The notes: a model not told the origin generated them from the sequence alone. Positions 11,524 to 25,139 are shown, counted from the first letter of the stretch. The stretch is 64,000 nt of DNA from Apteryx mantelli (GCF_036417845.1 NC_089979.1:48058775-48122774); one strand, 5' to 3'. Translations and numbers: made by a program.

Positions 11524-11623
11524 TGTCCTAGTAGCAAACTTGTTGCAGCCACACATTTCCTTTGGCATTCCCTTTGTATCCTCACTCCACCCTGCGCTCT
11601 AGCCTTTCTCTCTTTCCTAATCC
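11524..11623 (-). repeat. Degenerate satellite unit in inverted orientation
   Basis: Read on the minus strand, this stretch reproduces the order of the satellite body: a telomere-like GGATTAGG remnant, an AAAGAGAGAAAGGCTAGAGCGCAGG box, GGAGTGAGG, AAAGGGAATGCC, AAAGGAAATGTGTGGCTGCAACAAG, and a relic of GCTCCCAGGAC. On the + strand this appears as GTTGCAGCCACACATTTCC, CTCTAGCCTTTCTCTCTTTCC and CCTAATCC. Sequence back to about 11441 may belong to the same unit but is too diverged to be sure. Its orientation faces the main array, giving a TTAGGG-to-CCCTAA head-to-head layout. Confidence 0.8.
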
Positions 11624-11627
11624 GAAA

Positions 11628-11870
11628 CATAGAATCACAGAACCAGAGAATTGTTTGAGGTTAGGAGATCACCTGGTCTAATCACCCTCCTCTGGCACAG
11701 TCTTCTATACCGCATTGCCCGGGATCGTGTCCAGACAGCTTTTGAATATCTCCAAGGGTGCAGATTCTTCAACTTCTCTGTGCAACCTATTCCAGTGCTG
11801 AGTCACACTCAGTAGTATTTCCTCGTGTTCAGACAGTACTTCCTGTGTTTCAGTGTGCCTGCGTTTCAGG
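11628..11870 (-). mobile_element. CR1 LINE, 3' end fragment
   Basis: On the minus strand this ends in the CR1 3' terminal motif (TTCTGTGATTCTATG) and contains characteristic 3' region words, seen on the + strand as CACCTGGTCTAATCACCC, CTTTTGAATATCTCCAAGG, CAACCTATTCCAGTGCTGAG and GTGTTCAGAC...TTCCTGTGTTTCAG. The 5' limit is vague because similarity fades after about 11870. It is truncated and non-coding. It abuts the inverted satellite relic with only a few bases between them. Confidence 0.88.
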
Positions 11871-13290
11871 CAGCAGAGCAGAATATTCTTAGTCTCTGCT
11901 CTGAACGCTGTCTTCCCTTCACCTGAGTCTTACACCCCTTTATTGGATTTTGCCTTTGATCTTAAGAAGTCCTCCTCCTGTGAATAATTGCAACAGCCTA
12001 GTGAGAAATGGACACATCCTACAGGTCTTGATGTTATAAATATTTCCGCTTCCTCTGTCTCCCTCTGGCAAACTGATTTTTCTGTAAAAAGACTTTTTTC
12101 AGCCCTGAAAGATTTAATTCAGATATTTTTTGTAGTGTAACTTGCTTCTTATGGGTTGTTACAGTATGAGTGCAAAATACCAGCATTATCTTTCATCTTT
12201 GCTCACCAGAACACCTAATCCTCAGGGAAGTAAATCTTTGGGAGAAAAAAGTTCTTGACCTTCCTGTCTTGCCACAGAATTTTGAGCTGAACAGCAAAAT
12301 AATAAATGGGATTGCTTTGCTGAAGAAGGAGGACTGAGGGTGGTACAGGAATAACTCTCAGTTCACCCAGGTTGAGGCTGTTTCATATCAAATCTTTCTC
12401 TCCTCACAACAGCTACTATTGTTAGGTACGAGGATCCCTATGCAAAAATATAACTGTTTTCTTTACATGAAGGGTTGGGCTCCACAATCAGGACATTTTT
12501 CTCTTTCTCCAGTATGACTCAAGGTTTTGTTCCCCATATTCTGTGTGGTAGAGTATCCTATCCTGAGCAGGTATTTAATCTGGAATAAATCCACAAAGGC
12601 AGGAGGGAAGTGACCTGTGAAATGAAGTGGAAGATTATCATTGTCTTTGTAGACCTAGAAGAGGATAGTTATGAAAGTGTGAGGAACATCAGAGGTGTTG
12701 CTTTGCTTCATCCAAAGTATTTCAGAAAGTGGTGTCTGTCTCAAAAGATGTCTGACGAGTTATTATAGGGTATTCCAATTTTAAATAAACACATTCATAG
12801 ATAAACTTTGAAAATAACTCTGGACGGTATGTCATGTACCCTCAGAACTATTGGCAAGTCGTCTTATAAATGCACAGCACACAAGCTGCATGAAGGAAGC
12901 AAATAACAAGGTAGTATTTCTGAGAGGTATTATATTAGCAGTAAGAGGAGGCTTAAGGGTTTTTTTTTTAGATTCTTTTTTAATTTTTCTTTTTCATGAT
13001 CACTGTAACATTGAAAATGGAAACCTTATGGACTGTTTTTATTCTCCTGTCGGCCTTGATTTGTCCTTTTTACACCCACAGCTGCAACTGACTGAAATGA
13101 AGACAGAGGCTCATTCCTTATCATGCAAGAGAGAGATGCAGAAACCTATTCATATGGTGTTTATGTGGAAATCAGTTTATTTTTCCCAACACAGGTCAGG
13201 AAATCAAGACCTTCAGGGAAAAATTACCCTTTTAGCCTGTCAAAGTCAGGGAGAATTATGTGGTTAAAAATTTCTGAAGGTCTGGGCCTT
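11871..13290. other. Intergenic DNA with an unrecognised 138-codon open frame
   Basis: AT-rich intergenic sequence. An open frame on the + strand at 12851-13267 (138 codons, Met start) has no motif I recognise. A second frame overlaps its end at 13123-13344. Composition is like the surrounding DNA and I see no splice or promoter context, so a chance frame is most likely. Confidence 0.5.
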
Positions 13291-13350
13291 TGTATTGTTG
13301 TGCCTCAACTGTCCATAAATAAAATGGGAACAATAATTTTCTGACTTACA
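13291..13350 (+). repeat. Possible ancient MIR-like SINE 3' tail
   Basis: The order TTGTGCCTCAACTGTCC, then ATAAAATGGGAACAATAAT, matches the conserved tail of MIR-type SINEs (a TGCCTCAGTTTCC word, then TGTAAAATGGGGATAATAAT). Only the tail is recognisable; the tRNA-like head is not evident. Assignment is by eye and needs a repeat-library search. Confidence 0.4.
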
Positions 13351-15539
13351 AAAATGTAATAAAGTTAAATACACTAATATTCATGATTTGGGGATGGGAG
13401 ACAGAAATCTATCAGTCAAAAAATAATGCGGTCCCAATTTACTATGGCTAATGCACACATTCACATGGACTAAAATAACAATGTGTGTATAGGCACGCCC
13501 CCAAGGAAAGAGGCTGCCAAGTACAATTGTGGCTGCTTTTTTGCTTACCAAATTAATATTTAGCCATTACAACTTACCTTGGTCCGAAGACATGGGTCTC
13601 ATCTAGAGCCAGTGAAATCAATAGCAGTGAAATCAATGGCAAGACTTCAGTTGACTGTACAGGATTTTGGATTTGTTCTGTGATTCATGCATCATACTAA
13701 AGAATTATGTCAGTTTTTGTCACTTTTACCTCCACACACCTAGGAGATTAAAACTGTGCTTTACTTTCCAACCTTTTTTGATTTATATTACTCACACATC
13801 TGTATCATATTAATAAACTACACTAACAGCATATACATTCCTCAAAGTCCCTGCAACCCAAAAGTGATGAAGAATGTGCTTTTTTACCTGATGCTTGGCT
13901 TTAAATATTACAATAAATTTGCTGATAAATGTATTGTTGATCTTGAAACCTATGCATGACCCAAACACCTTTTCATCTTAGGAAGCAACTTGTCTATCTG
14001 TAGTTCTGCAGTGCAACAGTATTTGTTTTTCAACTCTTTCATTGAAGTCTTTGTAACATTAGAGCACTGGCTGGCGATGAAGATAAATCCTTGGCAGTAT
14101 CCCTTTCAGTGCAGGGATCCAAGTTTTCCTATGAGAATATCTAAATTCCTTGGAGGCTTTTAAAACTCTCATTTAGACTTTTTTTTTTTTTTGCTCTGCC
14201 TTCATTGATCTGCTATGAAAATAATTCCTCTCTCCTTTCATTAGATTTTCCCATATTTTACTTCCCTCCCCATTCAGTTGGTGATTTACTACTATGACAA
14301 TGATTTCACTGCAGGAGGACTCATATGTGCCTCATCCACAAAGCTGTTGGTGATATCACAGAAAATGGTGCCAATAAGTGTCTTACAAGTTTTGAAAAGT
14401 CAGACCTGCCCCAAAGAATTTTAAAATTTGCATAAACCAGTAGGTTAAAAGGAGGATGAACTGCATTAATATTAAGCCCTTATCTTTAGAAACCTTGGGT
14501 TCAGTTCTTATCCTATAAACAGGCCATTCCTGAATGATTTTTGGCTGTGAGAACCCCTCATACTAAGACTATGACTGCATTACCTGAAGGATGGATGGCA
14601 TATCTGTGTGCAGAAAATTCTTAATTCTTAACTCTTAAGAGTCTAGGGACTCTTGCTGTAGTGCCTGTATATCTCCATTTGTTACTGGACTAGGTACTTT
14701 GCCTGTATCTGACCTGAATGGAGGAAACTTGCCTTTCTCTGGCAGGTTAATCTTGTCTAAAATGACTTTCTACACTTTCTTATCCTAGATTTATGCCAAA
14801 AAAGGTTTTGGATCATAATCCAGCATTATATATTCTTCTTCTGAATATATCAGTGTCTATAATTACATTTTAATCAGTATAAAATATCTCACTCCTTGAC
14901 TCTGTACTCATTATTTACGCACATGTTGACTCTTAATGAAGTTTTTGACAATTAATTAGCTAGCTTCTTCAAGATGATTTGTTCATTTATACTTTAAAAT
15001 TTTTCATATATTTAATAAACTGTGGCTTTCAAGAAAAAGCACCAAAATTAGTTCTTCACTCTAAGCCACATACACAGCTGTTCACTAAATAGAAGCACTA
15101 CTAACATGAGCTCCAACACAGAAAACCAAAGTTAATATTTTGCATTATGTATAGTAGTTCTATATGACTGAAATTACTGCATAAGTTAACTTTCTCTGTT
15201 TGAGGACCTAAACACAAAGTTTCTCACCTGATCAGATTTTTCTGAGCCCTGAAGTATTTCTGTGGATTTTCTCTGAACTTCTGCTAGTATTTCCCCCTTC
15301 TCCCTTTCTGGCAAGACAGTCTCACAAACTGTCAGTGTAGCTCTTGTTCTGCATGTTTTAAGTTTCATATGGTTGGATTAAAATGTATTTTGTTGGATTG
15401 TGGCCATCTAACCAGATCAAGTTTGCTTTTAGAAACATTCTCTTCATGGTCCTTTTGGTCTGCATCATCTGAAAACTGCCATAAGCAGGAGTTTTCTATT
15501 CATATCTAGAAGGCTAATCATTGTATTGTGTTATGCCAG

Positions 15540-15650
15540 GCCAAAATGCCAGCCTCAGGGCCCTCCTAGTTATACGCACTTTCTATGATTGCTTGACAAG
15601 GTCTGCCTTCCTTGAAACCATGTTGACTAGCAGCCACAGTGTTTTTATCC
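15540..15650. repeat. Possible ancient L3/CR1-type LINE relic
   Basis: The words TTGACAAGGTCTGCC, CTTCCTTGAAACCATG and TTGACTAG resemble a segment shared by old amniote L3/CR1 LINE copies (a CTTGATAAAGCCATGCTGGCT-like stretch). The match is short and degenerate, so this is a weak call from memory of the family, not an alignment. Confidence 0.22.
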
Positions 15651-17029
15651 TTAAATTCTTCTTCATAGAATCTTAAATTGACTGTTACACTACCTGACTT
15701 AACACCCAGGTCAGAACAACCGACCAACCAGTTGACTGGTTTTTCATCTTAGGTTCTTTTAATTTCTTTTCTAAACACCAGCATTTAACATATAATGTTC
15801 ATTCTACTTCCTTCTCCTTCTTTAACCCCCATTACTTTTTTTGAATAACTTGTTTCTGCTTCCGTATCTCCTTTTAGCTAGGATGGCCTCTTTTACATTG
15901 AAATCCTATTGTGGCTTTTTTGAGGTAGTTGGTGGTATATCTTGAAACAATTCTCAGTTTTCATTAATACTTCTTAGCATACATGTGTATTCCCACTGAG
16001 TTATGTTAGCAATTGTTTGGGGTTTTGGAGAATGGTTCTTCTGGAGTCCCAACTATGCATATTACAGTGGGGTCACGTTCTAGAAATGCAATCGAAAAAC
16101 AATCCAGGAAACAGTGCAATGGCTGATTTTAGGTCTGTAATTAATCCTCTTTTGCCAGTCAGCATGGGGTTCAATAAGTGGTTATGTCAAAGCAGGAGCA
16201 AGATTTCCAGTACTAACAAATAATCATCTATTACTTTGGGAAATTGTACAAAAGTCACGTGAAATCCCCAGGAATGTCCACAGGTTGAAGTCATTTGTGA
16301 GAACACAATTTTTTCCTGTATATTCTGGTACAAGAAAACACATCTAGTGAATGTTTAGGAGCAAGTCATCTTGTTATGCAGTGAGGTAAGGTAGACAGTA
16401 AAGATGCTTTCTAATACCCCACATACTTAATTTGCTTAGAATTATTATCCATGATGACTACAGCTCCTGTGATGCTGAATTGTCAGTGCTTCTGTAAAAG
16501 GATATAGTATTTTTAGTTGTAAAACTCCCTTTTCTGCTATGTACATGTGCACACTGACACAGACATACATATAAACATACACTCTGTACACCTATTCTGT
16601 CCAGGTGGAACAAATTTTATCCATCAGTTGTTATGAAAAGTCAGGTCTTACTGCATTGTCTTAACCAGGAATCTCTTTTCTTTTCAGATGTCTCCCCACT
16701 ATCTTGCTTATTTTCTCTGAACATTAATTATATAGACTACAAAATCTTGTTTTCTTATATGTCCTATTTGGGCCGGCAGATGTCATGTACAGTGTATTGG
16801 ATTAACTCATTAAAACTTTTTTCCTTCTTGATTAGATTAAAGGTCTCCTGATGAACCTGATCAATCAGCTGAGAAACTGGTATTCTGCAGCTGTGATAAA
16901 AGGTGTTTAAACCCTTTCTCTCTAAATTGGAAATCTTTAATGTCTTGAAAATCTGTGCTAACTGCTTATCTCTAGTAATTTTTGCTGTTTTTTCTGTCAT
17001 ATAATAGGGCATGTACCTGAGAAGGGCAT

Positions 17030-17049
17030 ATATCCCAATATTGGGATAT
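17030..17049. repeat. 20-bp perfect palindrome
   Basis: ATATCCCAATATTGGGATAT is identical to its own reverse complement. It could form a small cruciform or a dyad protein-binding site, but nothing around it supports a specific role. Confidence 0.9.
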
Positions 17050-20000
17050 TGGTTCCATCACATGATCCTGGAAGATGAAGAGTCTGTAGCTAAGAGGTGG
17101 TAACTGGAGCCAAAGTGCATTGTCATTAAAGTACTTTATCTTTTGATATTTATTTGTCTGTTCGATAGTCCAAAATTCAAATTTTAAATATCCTAAACTA
17201 AGGCATTAAATAAACAGTCTTTGGGACAAAGCATTTAATAAATAATTTATTTACAGCCTACTAATACAATATTTTTTTCAACAAGAAAGGAAGTTATTCA
17301 TTCAGTAATATATATCCTACAATTGTATTGCTTGCCTCAGTTGCTGATTGCTGAATGTATTAATAAGAAGATGCTCTTAAAACTGTGAACAGCAAAATCT
17401 GTGCCTCAGATTCTCAGGCTTCACGAGGATGTTGTGGATATTTCTTGGCTGATCTGATGCTGTGTTTCTTTTCTGTCTCGATGAGTTTTATATGGCTGGC
17501 ATCAAAGATGTTTTCAGATCTCATTTTTGTCCTGCTGTGAACTTTCAGGAGTGCTCAGCTTTGTGCCCTCGTATAAGACTTTACAATCTCTAGACCTTTT
17601 TCATAAAAGCTTGCTGTTTGGCAGTTGTAACAAAATTATCCTTAATGGATTTATCCTATTGTAATTTCAACTTCAAGTTTTGTATTTCGAAGACATTTCT
17701 AAAGCTTACCTAGGAAAGTATTAATGAGTTTTAGGAATTTTTGTACTTTCTAAAAATTAGAGGCAGTCTTCAGTGGCTCACTGGCAAATTCTGACTCTGT
17801 CCATGGTTTGAGCAGCTTTCTTGTATGTTCTATACACGGCTACCTGTGCTGCTGGGTTGTACTCTAGGGACATCCCTGAGATGTCGCCTGGGGAGCCTTG
17901 TCCAATTAAAGTCTATGACAACTTTTGAAATTGATTTTAGTGCAGTAAGTCAACACCTGTATGAAAATGAACTGGAGACCCTGGTGGAAGGTGAATGGAA
18001 GAATGGAAAGAAAGAGAGTTGAAAAATTTGGCCCTTTATATTTACTACTAATTCTTTTAATTTTAATCCAATTTAATGAAAAAACTTTCTGGTTTTATGG
18101 TTGGAGGCAATATTGATGTGCTTCACACAGCGAAGAATTCCTCCAGCTAGCTCTGAGACCTCTCAGTCTGCTGTAATGATCACTCTATGCAACCTCATGT
18201 GGAAATAATATTGAAAGTCCTAAAAACAGAATATCCAGACTAATTAGTTCACGACTATACTGCTTCTGCTACAAACATGGTTACAGTGCTTCCAGTTCTA
18301 GCCATAGCTTTGTTGGTGATCTTTGCCTTGTGCTACATTAAGCACCTGTGCATAATGTGTGCATAAACAGAAAGCAAACCATGTCAAGAAACTGCATCTT
18401 ATCCAAAGGATCACTGATGAAAATTGTTTAGCCGTGTTTGTCTTTATTCAGTAGCAAAATATATAATGAGAAAGGGGCTAAACCCACAAATCATTATGTC
18501 TTTCAGTTTTATCCAAAGCCAAGGTTTAGTTTGATTCATTTGTGTCATTGTGGTATCAACAATATTTAGAGGCCTTTTATCCAAAATTCTGTTATACTAA
18601 AATGAACAAATTTATTAAGGTCCCAAATGGATCACATCCAAAGGTCAGTAAGAGTATTTACATTGATTTGAGTGGAATTTTTACCATGTACAGCCAAGAA
18701 ACATTTGTCTAATAGTCTTATGAGTCTTTCTCATCTAAAATAGCCTTCTTTATTCTGGCAGCATAACTGTTTATTATCAAATGTTAGGGATGTCAGGTAT
18801 AATCAAGCCAATTGGAATACAGCTATATTAATTTCTAGCTAAATAGAGAAAAATACGTTCTCAGCTTTTGAGGCAACTTGTTTTTCTTATGAGATGGTTG
18901 TACATTATCATACATATTTTTTAAACTGCATTACAGTTGGCTTGTCTGGCTAGAAATCTTGTTCATTTACATAAGAACAGGGCAGAGGGAAGTTGTTATA
19001 AAAGGGAAATGGAGGGGGTAGCAGTAGACCCCACTGATAATAAAATTTGGATATGTGAGTATATAAGTTCCTATTCCTCCATAAAAAACAGATCATGATC
19101 TGTTGGGGTAAGGTGGAATTCCCAGAGAGGTACCAAAGCCCTGTACTCAATTCGCTACAGTTCTTATGAAAGCCCTTACTGGGTTTCACAGGCTTGATTC
19201 TTGGAGCTGACTTGGGTTCTATTCCATGCAAGTATCTTGCATGTATGTTTCTGAGCAGCTTATGTCTCTACCCAGTGGTTTTTGTGTGCTATTGCGTGAT
19301 GTGTTACATTAAGAAAGAGGCATGCTTTAAAATTTGCATTTCTCACTGGGCTTTTATGACTTTTGTATGTACTTTTTAATGACAGGCTTATAACTAAGCA
19401 CTCTAGGTCTGTGAGGATGTATAACAGATTAGTCCAAAGTCATCTGACAAGTATATTTTTGAAGGACTTTATGAGACATTGCATTTTACAGATGTTATGT
19501 TGTAATTTATATGTAATTTGATGTGGAAGATGAAGAAAAAAAGTCAACTTTCTGCCTTCTCATATGCAAAATGAGGTGCAAGTTAAGAGTAAATGAATTT
19601 TCTCAACATGCTTTAAGATAACTGAAGAAGCCACTGTTCCCATTCCCACCTCTTTCTTGAGTTACCACTTGTAACCTGAACTGACAGAAGGTAGCGTGTC
19701 CAGTGCTCTGGCTCCCCAGGCTCCCTGGTATTGTAGTATGGACCATTTAATTTGCAATTCAGATGCTCCCTTGCTCTGCAGCATATTAGTATACCTATCC
19801 TTCTCTGCTCCTCTAGTTTAGAAGCAAAGGGAGTAACTCCACATAGAGGAGTCTGCAATTGCTCTGTACGTATTGAGTAAAGCTTGTGAAGTTCTTAAAT
19901 TCTCTCTTCACCCTTGCAATGCACATTTATATCAAGTTAGAACATGAAGAAATTTAGCCCTTCTCATGTCAGTTTCGACATCATATTCAGTCTTGTCTCC

Positions 20001-21772
20001 TGAAGTCTTACAGTCAGGGAAGTCAGCGACAAACAAGGCTTCCTTCCTTGCATTGTGCTTTATGGAGCCAAAACAGTATCGATGTATGTTGCAGCAAAGT
20101 CTGTTGCACCACCATAACTATCAAATCTGAATTCAGTTCATTTGTCACTTTTCTAAGGAGCTCTTCTCTGCTAGATAAATAACAAGAGAAAGGGGGAGCA
20201 CAACTTCACTCCAGAAAGCACTGATTAGATGGTTCGCAGTTGATCTGGTTAATTCTACACATCAAAAAATAAAGGTAACTTCTCACTGTAATGTTTCAGG
20301 TTGACTGTAGGTGCTTCCAGTGATCAAGTTCTTTGTGGAAGGCTTGTTTCTGGTTCCTGAACAATTAGAAAAACCCAGGCTGCGCTTGAAAAAAAAAAGA
20401 AAAAAAAACAAAAAAAATCAAACCCTAGGTGGTGTTTTACTCCAACCTACATTGGTACAAATTTTCAGTAACTTGACTGTCTTGAATTGTCCAGTATTTT
20501 GACTGGAGATGCAACTGGAGTAGAGATGCTTCCTCATTTTGTATATGTTTCTTGTAAAGTCGAGCTGAATGTGCATATGGGTGGAGAGAGGGGAGACAGG
20601 ATTCTTTCTGAAATGAATCTGTGACAGTCAAGTAGTCATAATGGAAACTGGTCAAATTAGCTAGAGAAAAAGGTCATTCCTACTAAAAATTAGAGATGTT
20701 CTGAGCAATTTGGGAACAAGTGGATATATTTCATAGCATGATTGTCTCTCCTTCCTTAAGTCCATTGCTGCATGAGCTGGTTGTATTGGCATTTGCTTGT
20801 GTTCTGTTTAATGCTCTAGCCAATCAGCTTGACCTTTGTGACCGTGGTTTGCATGGTCATGGCAGATGTTGCTCCTGACTGACATCTAGAAGTTTCATCC
20901 AGTTCTCCATGTTTTTGCCTTGTTAAGCATAAATCCCAATTTTTCCTTCATTACCTTGATTTTTTTTCATATATATAAAAGGAGAAAAACAATTGCTGGC
21001 CTTGATATTGTGAGGGAGGAGGGATAATGAATAAGGGGGAGAAGAAGCCCTCCAGAATTTTTAATTTGGCCATCAGTTTATAGTAGCCCTTAAGTAAAAG
21101 CAATTTAATGCTCTGGTGTCTAAAGTCAATAGGAAGATTTCAGTGGATTCTGCATTTGAATCCATCCCTTTGAGTTAGGAACTATGCAATTACTGAGGTT
21201 ATTGAAGCAAATAGCTACTGGACAGCAGGGAGACACTATGCTCCCTTGCCAAAGGGTAAGCTCTTTAATGTAACTCAGATGAATGGTCTCCTTACCGTAG
21301 TACTGTGGTTTTGACAATGTTCAGAGCAGATACTTTGGGAAAGAGCATGGCACAGCAAAAATATACTTCTGCTTTTCTGCATCTGCTTCCAGTGGATTGT
21401 CCCTAAGGTAGTTCCTAAGCCAGAGTTCAGATTAATATCATGGTGTTTCACAGCTCTTAAGGACTCTTCTTCCATGAATTTGTCCAATGTCTTTGTAAAA
21501 CTATTTGCACTTTGTCAGCAGAAACAACAACCTGTAGCAGGGAATTCTACAGGTTAATTAAGCAATATGTGTACAAGTCATCCCTTTTGGTTTGTTTTGA
21601 ATCCATTGCCCAATAAAATGAGCTGCTGTGGTATACTCTCATGTTTCAGAATATTAGTTTGGCTTCTAAATGAGACTTTTTCTGTGTAGGGAGTATAACT
21701 GTCTTGTATGAGGGATGTGGTTTTGGCTTTCCTAAGTGGGTAACTGGACTAATCTGAGAAGGCAAAGCCTTC

Positions 21773-21805
21773 ATAATAATAATAATAAATAAATAAATAA
21801 ATAAA
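21773..21805. repeat. Microsatellite (AAT)n/(AAAT)n
   Basis: Compound simple repeat: about five ATA triplets, then about five AAAT tetramers. Confidence 0.95.
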
Positions 21806-24800
21806 ACACATTTCCAGTGCTTTTTTGTGACAAGCATTTTCCATGGCACATTTTTATGTAACTTAATATATTCTCTTACCACATGCTGAGACTTTCAATG
21901 TTTCTTGTTTGTCCACAGTGGTTTCTAGAGTGAATAGAACAGTTATGCCAGTCCCAGATCACTTATAACTGTGTGAAATTTTTGAATTCAGCAGTAGATG
22001 ACTGAATAGCTATTAGTCTTAATTGGCTTTCTATTGACTTAAGATAGTGTCAATCCTTTACATTTTCCATTCTTTCCTGGAAGCAGGCATCGAAATGGTA
22101 CCTTATTTTGTCTCTCTTTTGAGCTCAAGGATGATTGTCCTTCAGTGGAAATGCCAGAGAAATAATTTCAGAGATTTTTTTTTCAACTTTCACGTCACAA
22201 TGAGAAAAATGGCATGGGGAAAAGATCCTTGTACATGCTACAAGTGAAAGATTCAAGAGAAGAATCAGGAGGATAATAAACTCCTAGGGACACATAAGGA
22301 TAACTTCTAAGGAATAACCCTTTTTTTAGATAGCTCTCCTTCCTCCTTCTCACTCTTGTGATTTCACCAGCTCTCTTTGCCATGTTTTTTTTTACTGCCA
22401 TTTTCCTAACACTTTCTTTACCAGAATCAAAGCTGTTGATGACAACTGCATGTTTTCTTATCCAAGAAGATAAAAGCAGTGCAGTTCTTGCATTGAATTG
22501 AACGGCTACTCTAACAGACTTGAAATGGCTATCGTGACTCTTTAAAAAATCCAGTGAACCTTGGAGTACTTCAGATCATCTCTTTGGCACATACTTCTAA
22601 ACTAATATTCAGTTACTTGACTCTGTCTTCTTGCATTGCTGCAATATGTCCACGTCACAAGAATCAATGCAGTAACATCTTATGGCTGTCTAGTATCAGG
22701 TCAATGCTGACTTTAAAGCTTAATAACAATGCTTGCATGATAACTCATCTCAGTGAAGTAACTATGTGTAACTGCATAATTACCTATTACAGCTGTTTGA
22801 CTTCCTGGTACTTACACTAATTAAATTAATGTGATGCACAACTATAAATTTACTTAAAAAAAGGAAAACACCTCTTGAGGATTTCTACACAGGAAAGGAT
22901 ATTGGGGTTGAACAGAAAGTGAAACATTGATTTTCTTGTTGTTGTTGTCTGTTTGTTTCTTTGTTTGTTTTTTTACATCTTTTCGTGATCCTATTACACA
23001 TTTTACTTTTAACAAGTAACAAGATACAGAATTAAACTATAATAATCCTAAACAAAACAAAACCCAAGCCTCTGTAATAAAAATAAATTCTCTTGCTCAA
23101 GAAAACTGTTACTATTAGGAAGCAAGAAATAAAATTTCTTGCAGGCAAATAATCATACAGTTACTTATTGTAAACATTTCCCAGTGGTGGCCAGAGCTAA
23201 ACTTGGATTTAGCTCAGTCCCTGCTGGTATGTTTTATGTTCCTCTAGATTAAAATCCAGTGTTTGAGTCTTATGCTCAGTCAACAATTCTGATGTGCAAA
23301 AAAACTTTAACAGATTGACTTTTTGCTTATACAACGAACATCCAAATCATATTGACAGGAAGAAGATTCAGAACTTAAATGAAGAAAAAGGAAGGATTAA
23401 CATAATGAATAGCAAAAACATAATGCTGTCTTTAAATCTGCGCTTTTGGAAACATTCATAATCCTACAGTTACTTTACTGAAAAGAATGTGATATTTAGT
23501 TTTGACTTAAGTAAATGAAGTGTTCCTTTTTGTCTTCTTCATTTGAAATTTGTCTAACGTGTTTCTTCAAAGCAAAACTTAAAAGGTACTCTAGCTGCAA
23601 CAGATGAGCTAAACCTTCATTCTGTTTTCTCCCTCAGCGTTTGCATACAATTGAATTTTATGACTATAAACAGAGGTTTTGTTTGCTCTGATGTATTTTA
23701 CTTGCAATAGGGATAATCAGACAGACACATCTGCAGTGTCCTCTGAAAACCTTTCCTGTTGGGAACTATATTGTGAGCTGAAATCTTCTTCTGAACAGGA
23801 TAAAGCTATTCTGAGGTCTTTTAAACTTCTGCCTTCCAGAGCTGAGTTTGGTATAGTTTATCATTTCGTAAATCTGTGAAGCAGGTTGCCTGGGTAGAAG
23901 ATACTTGTTTTGAGTAACTTGTGTAGAAGAAACCGAAGACTTGATTTCCTCAGGAGAAAAGCTCAGTGACCCGTAACTATCTTGTGTGCTCTTTACTAGC
24001 AACAGTTCAAACTCACTTGAAAACAAACAAACAAACAAAAAAAAACACGAGTTCTTGAGGTTGAAGTTAGTGGCACAGCTGCTTATGCAAACTGAGAGCT
24101 GCTTGGAGAAGATGCCAGCCAGAATATATAGAAGGCACCTACTAATTTATGGTTCTTGAGTCTTAGTTTAACCTGATTTATGGCTTTTTGTATCTTACAG
24201 CTTCTAAACACAGGGTTAACTGATTACAATCTGAGGGTCTTGTAATCTACTTAGGGATCACAGATGTACAACACTTTTCTCCAAAGGTTTGATCCATTCT
24301 CCAAATGTTCTTTCACAGCCAATCTTTCTGAGGGGTAATTTGTAGCTCTCTGATACGCAGAGGTGGCTTGGATGACTAAAAGGTTTTAATGTTCTTTTTG
24401 GCAGCAAAAAGCAAGACCGCTTCAGCCTGCTGTTTAAAGCTGAGAAATCATAAGATACATAATCTTAGTTTTTTGGGTTTTGGTTTTTTTTGACAATGAA
24501 ATAGCTAATGCTCTATCGATGAGACTTTCTATAGCTAGATACTGATAATGAAGGCTTTTGTTTGTTTGTTGTTTGTTTGTTTGTTTGTTTTCTTCCCCCT
24601 TCCTCTGTCCAGTTTCTGGAGCAGAAATAGTACTGATAACGTCACAATTTAAGCCTGCTGAGGTAGCAAAAAGAGACAGTATCCTGATCTCTGAAAAAGA
24701 GATCATCTGTAAACAGGAACAGCAAATTCTTTTACCTTCTGCAACAGAAGAAACCAGAGGAGCAAGAATCAACATATTTCAACAAATTTGGATGAGCCTA

Positions 24801-25094
24801 AGCTTTTATTAATTAATTTTTTTTTTATTTTTATTCCTTGATCAGGTACTTGGATATTACATGTGCTTTATCAAAGTTGTTCTTTGTAGATGAACAGAAG
24901 AGATGGCTATTAATGTAATATTTGTTACTTACACTTTCTGCTAAGGAGACCCTTCAAAAAGTTAACCAGAAACTTATATGTTTTATCTACCAGGAGCAAA
25001 AATGTTTGCCTTGCTGCGAGCAGATCAGATAGTTCTGGATTAGTGCATGAGAATGCCTAAAAATCAGCTAAAGAATGTTGGGGGTTTTTTGTTT
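21806..25094. other. Intergenic DNA, no gene recognised
   Basis: AT-rich sequence with small unrecognised frames only. It contains GTTT-type simple sequence at about 22935-22970 and 24557-24590, and AAAC-type sequence near 24022-24042. Confidence 0.55.
24557..24590. repeat. Microsatellite (TTTG)n
   Basis: About eight TTTG units with one interruption (GTTGTTTG). Confidence 0.93.
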
Positions 25095-25095
25095 T

Positions 25096-25139
<44 letters not shown>

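Larger units (their letters stand above)
13351..21770. other. Intergenic DNA, no gene recognised
   Basis: AT-rich sequence with only short open frames (none over about 95 codons). Visible items are a possible ancient LINE remnant at 15540-15650 and a 20-bp perfect palindrome at 17030-17049. Low-complexity A-rich sequence lies near 20390-20420. Confidence 0.55.
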
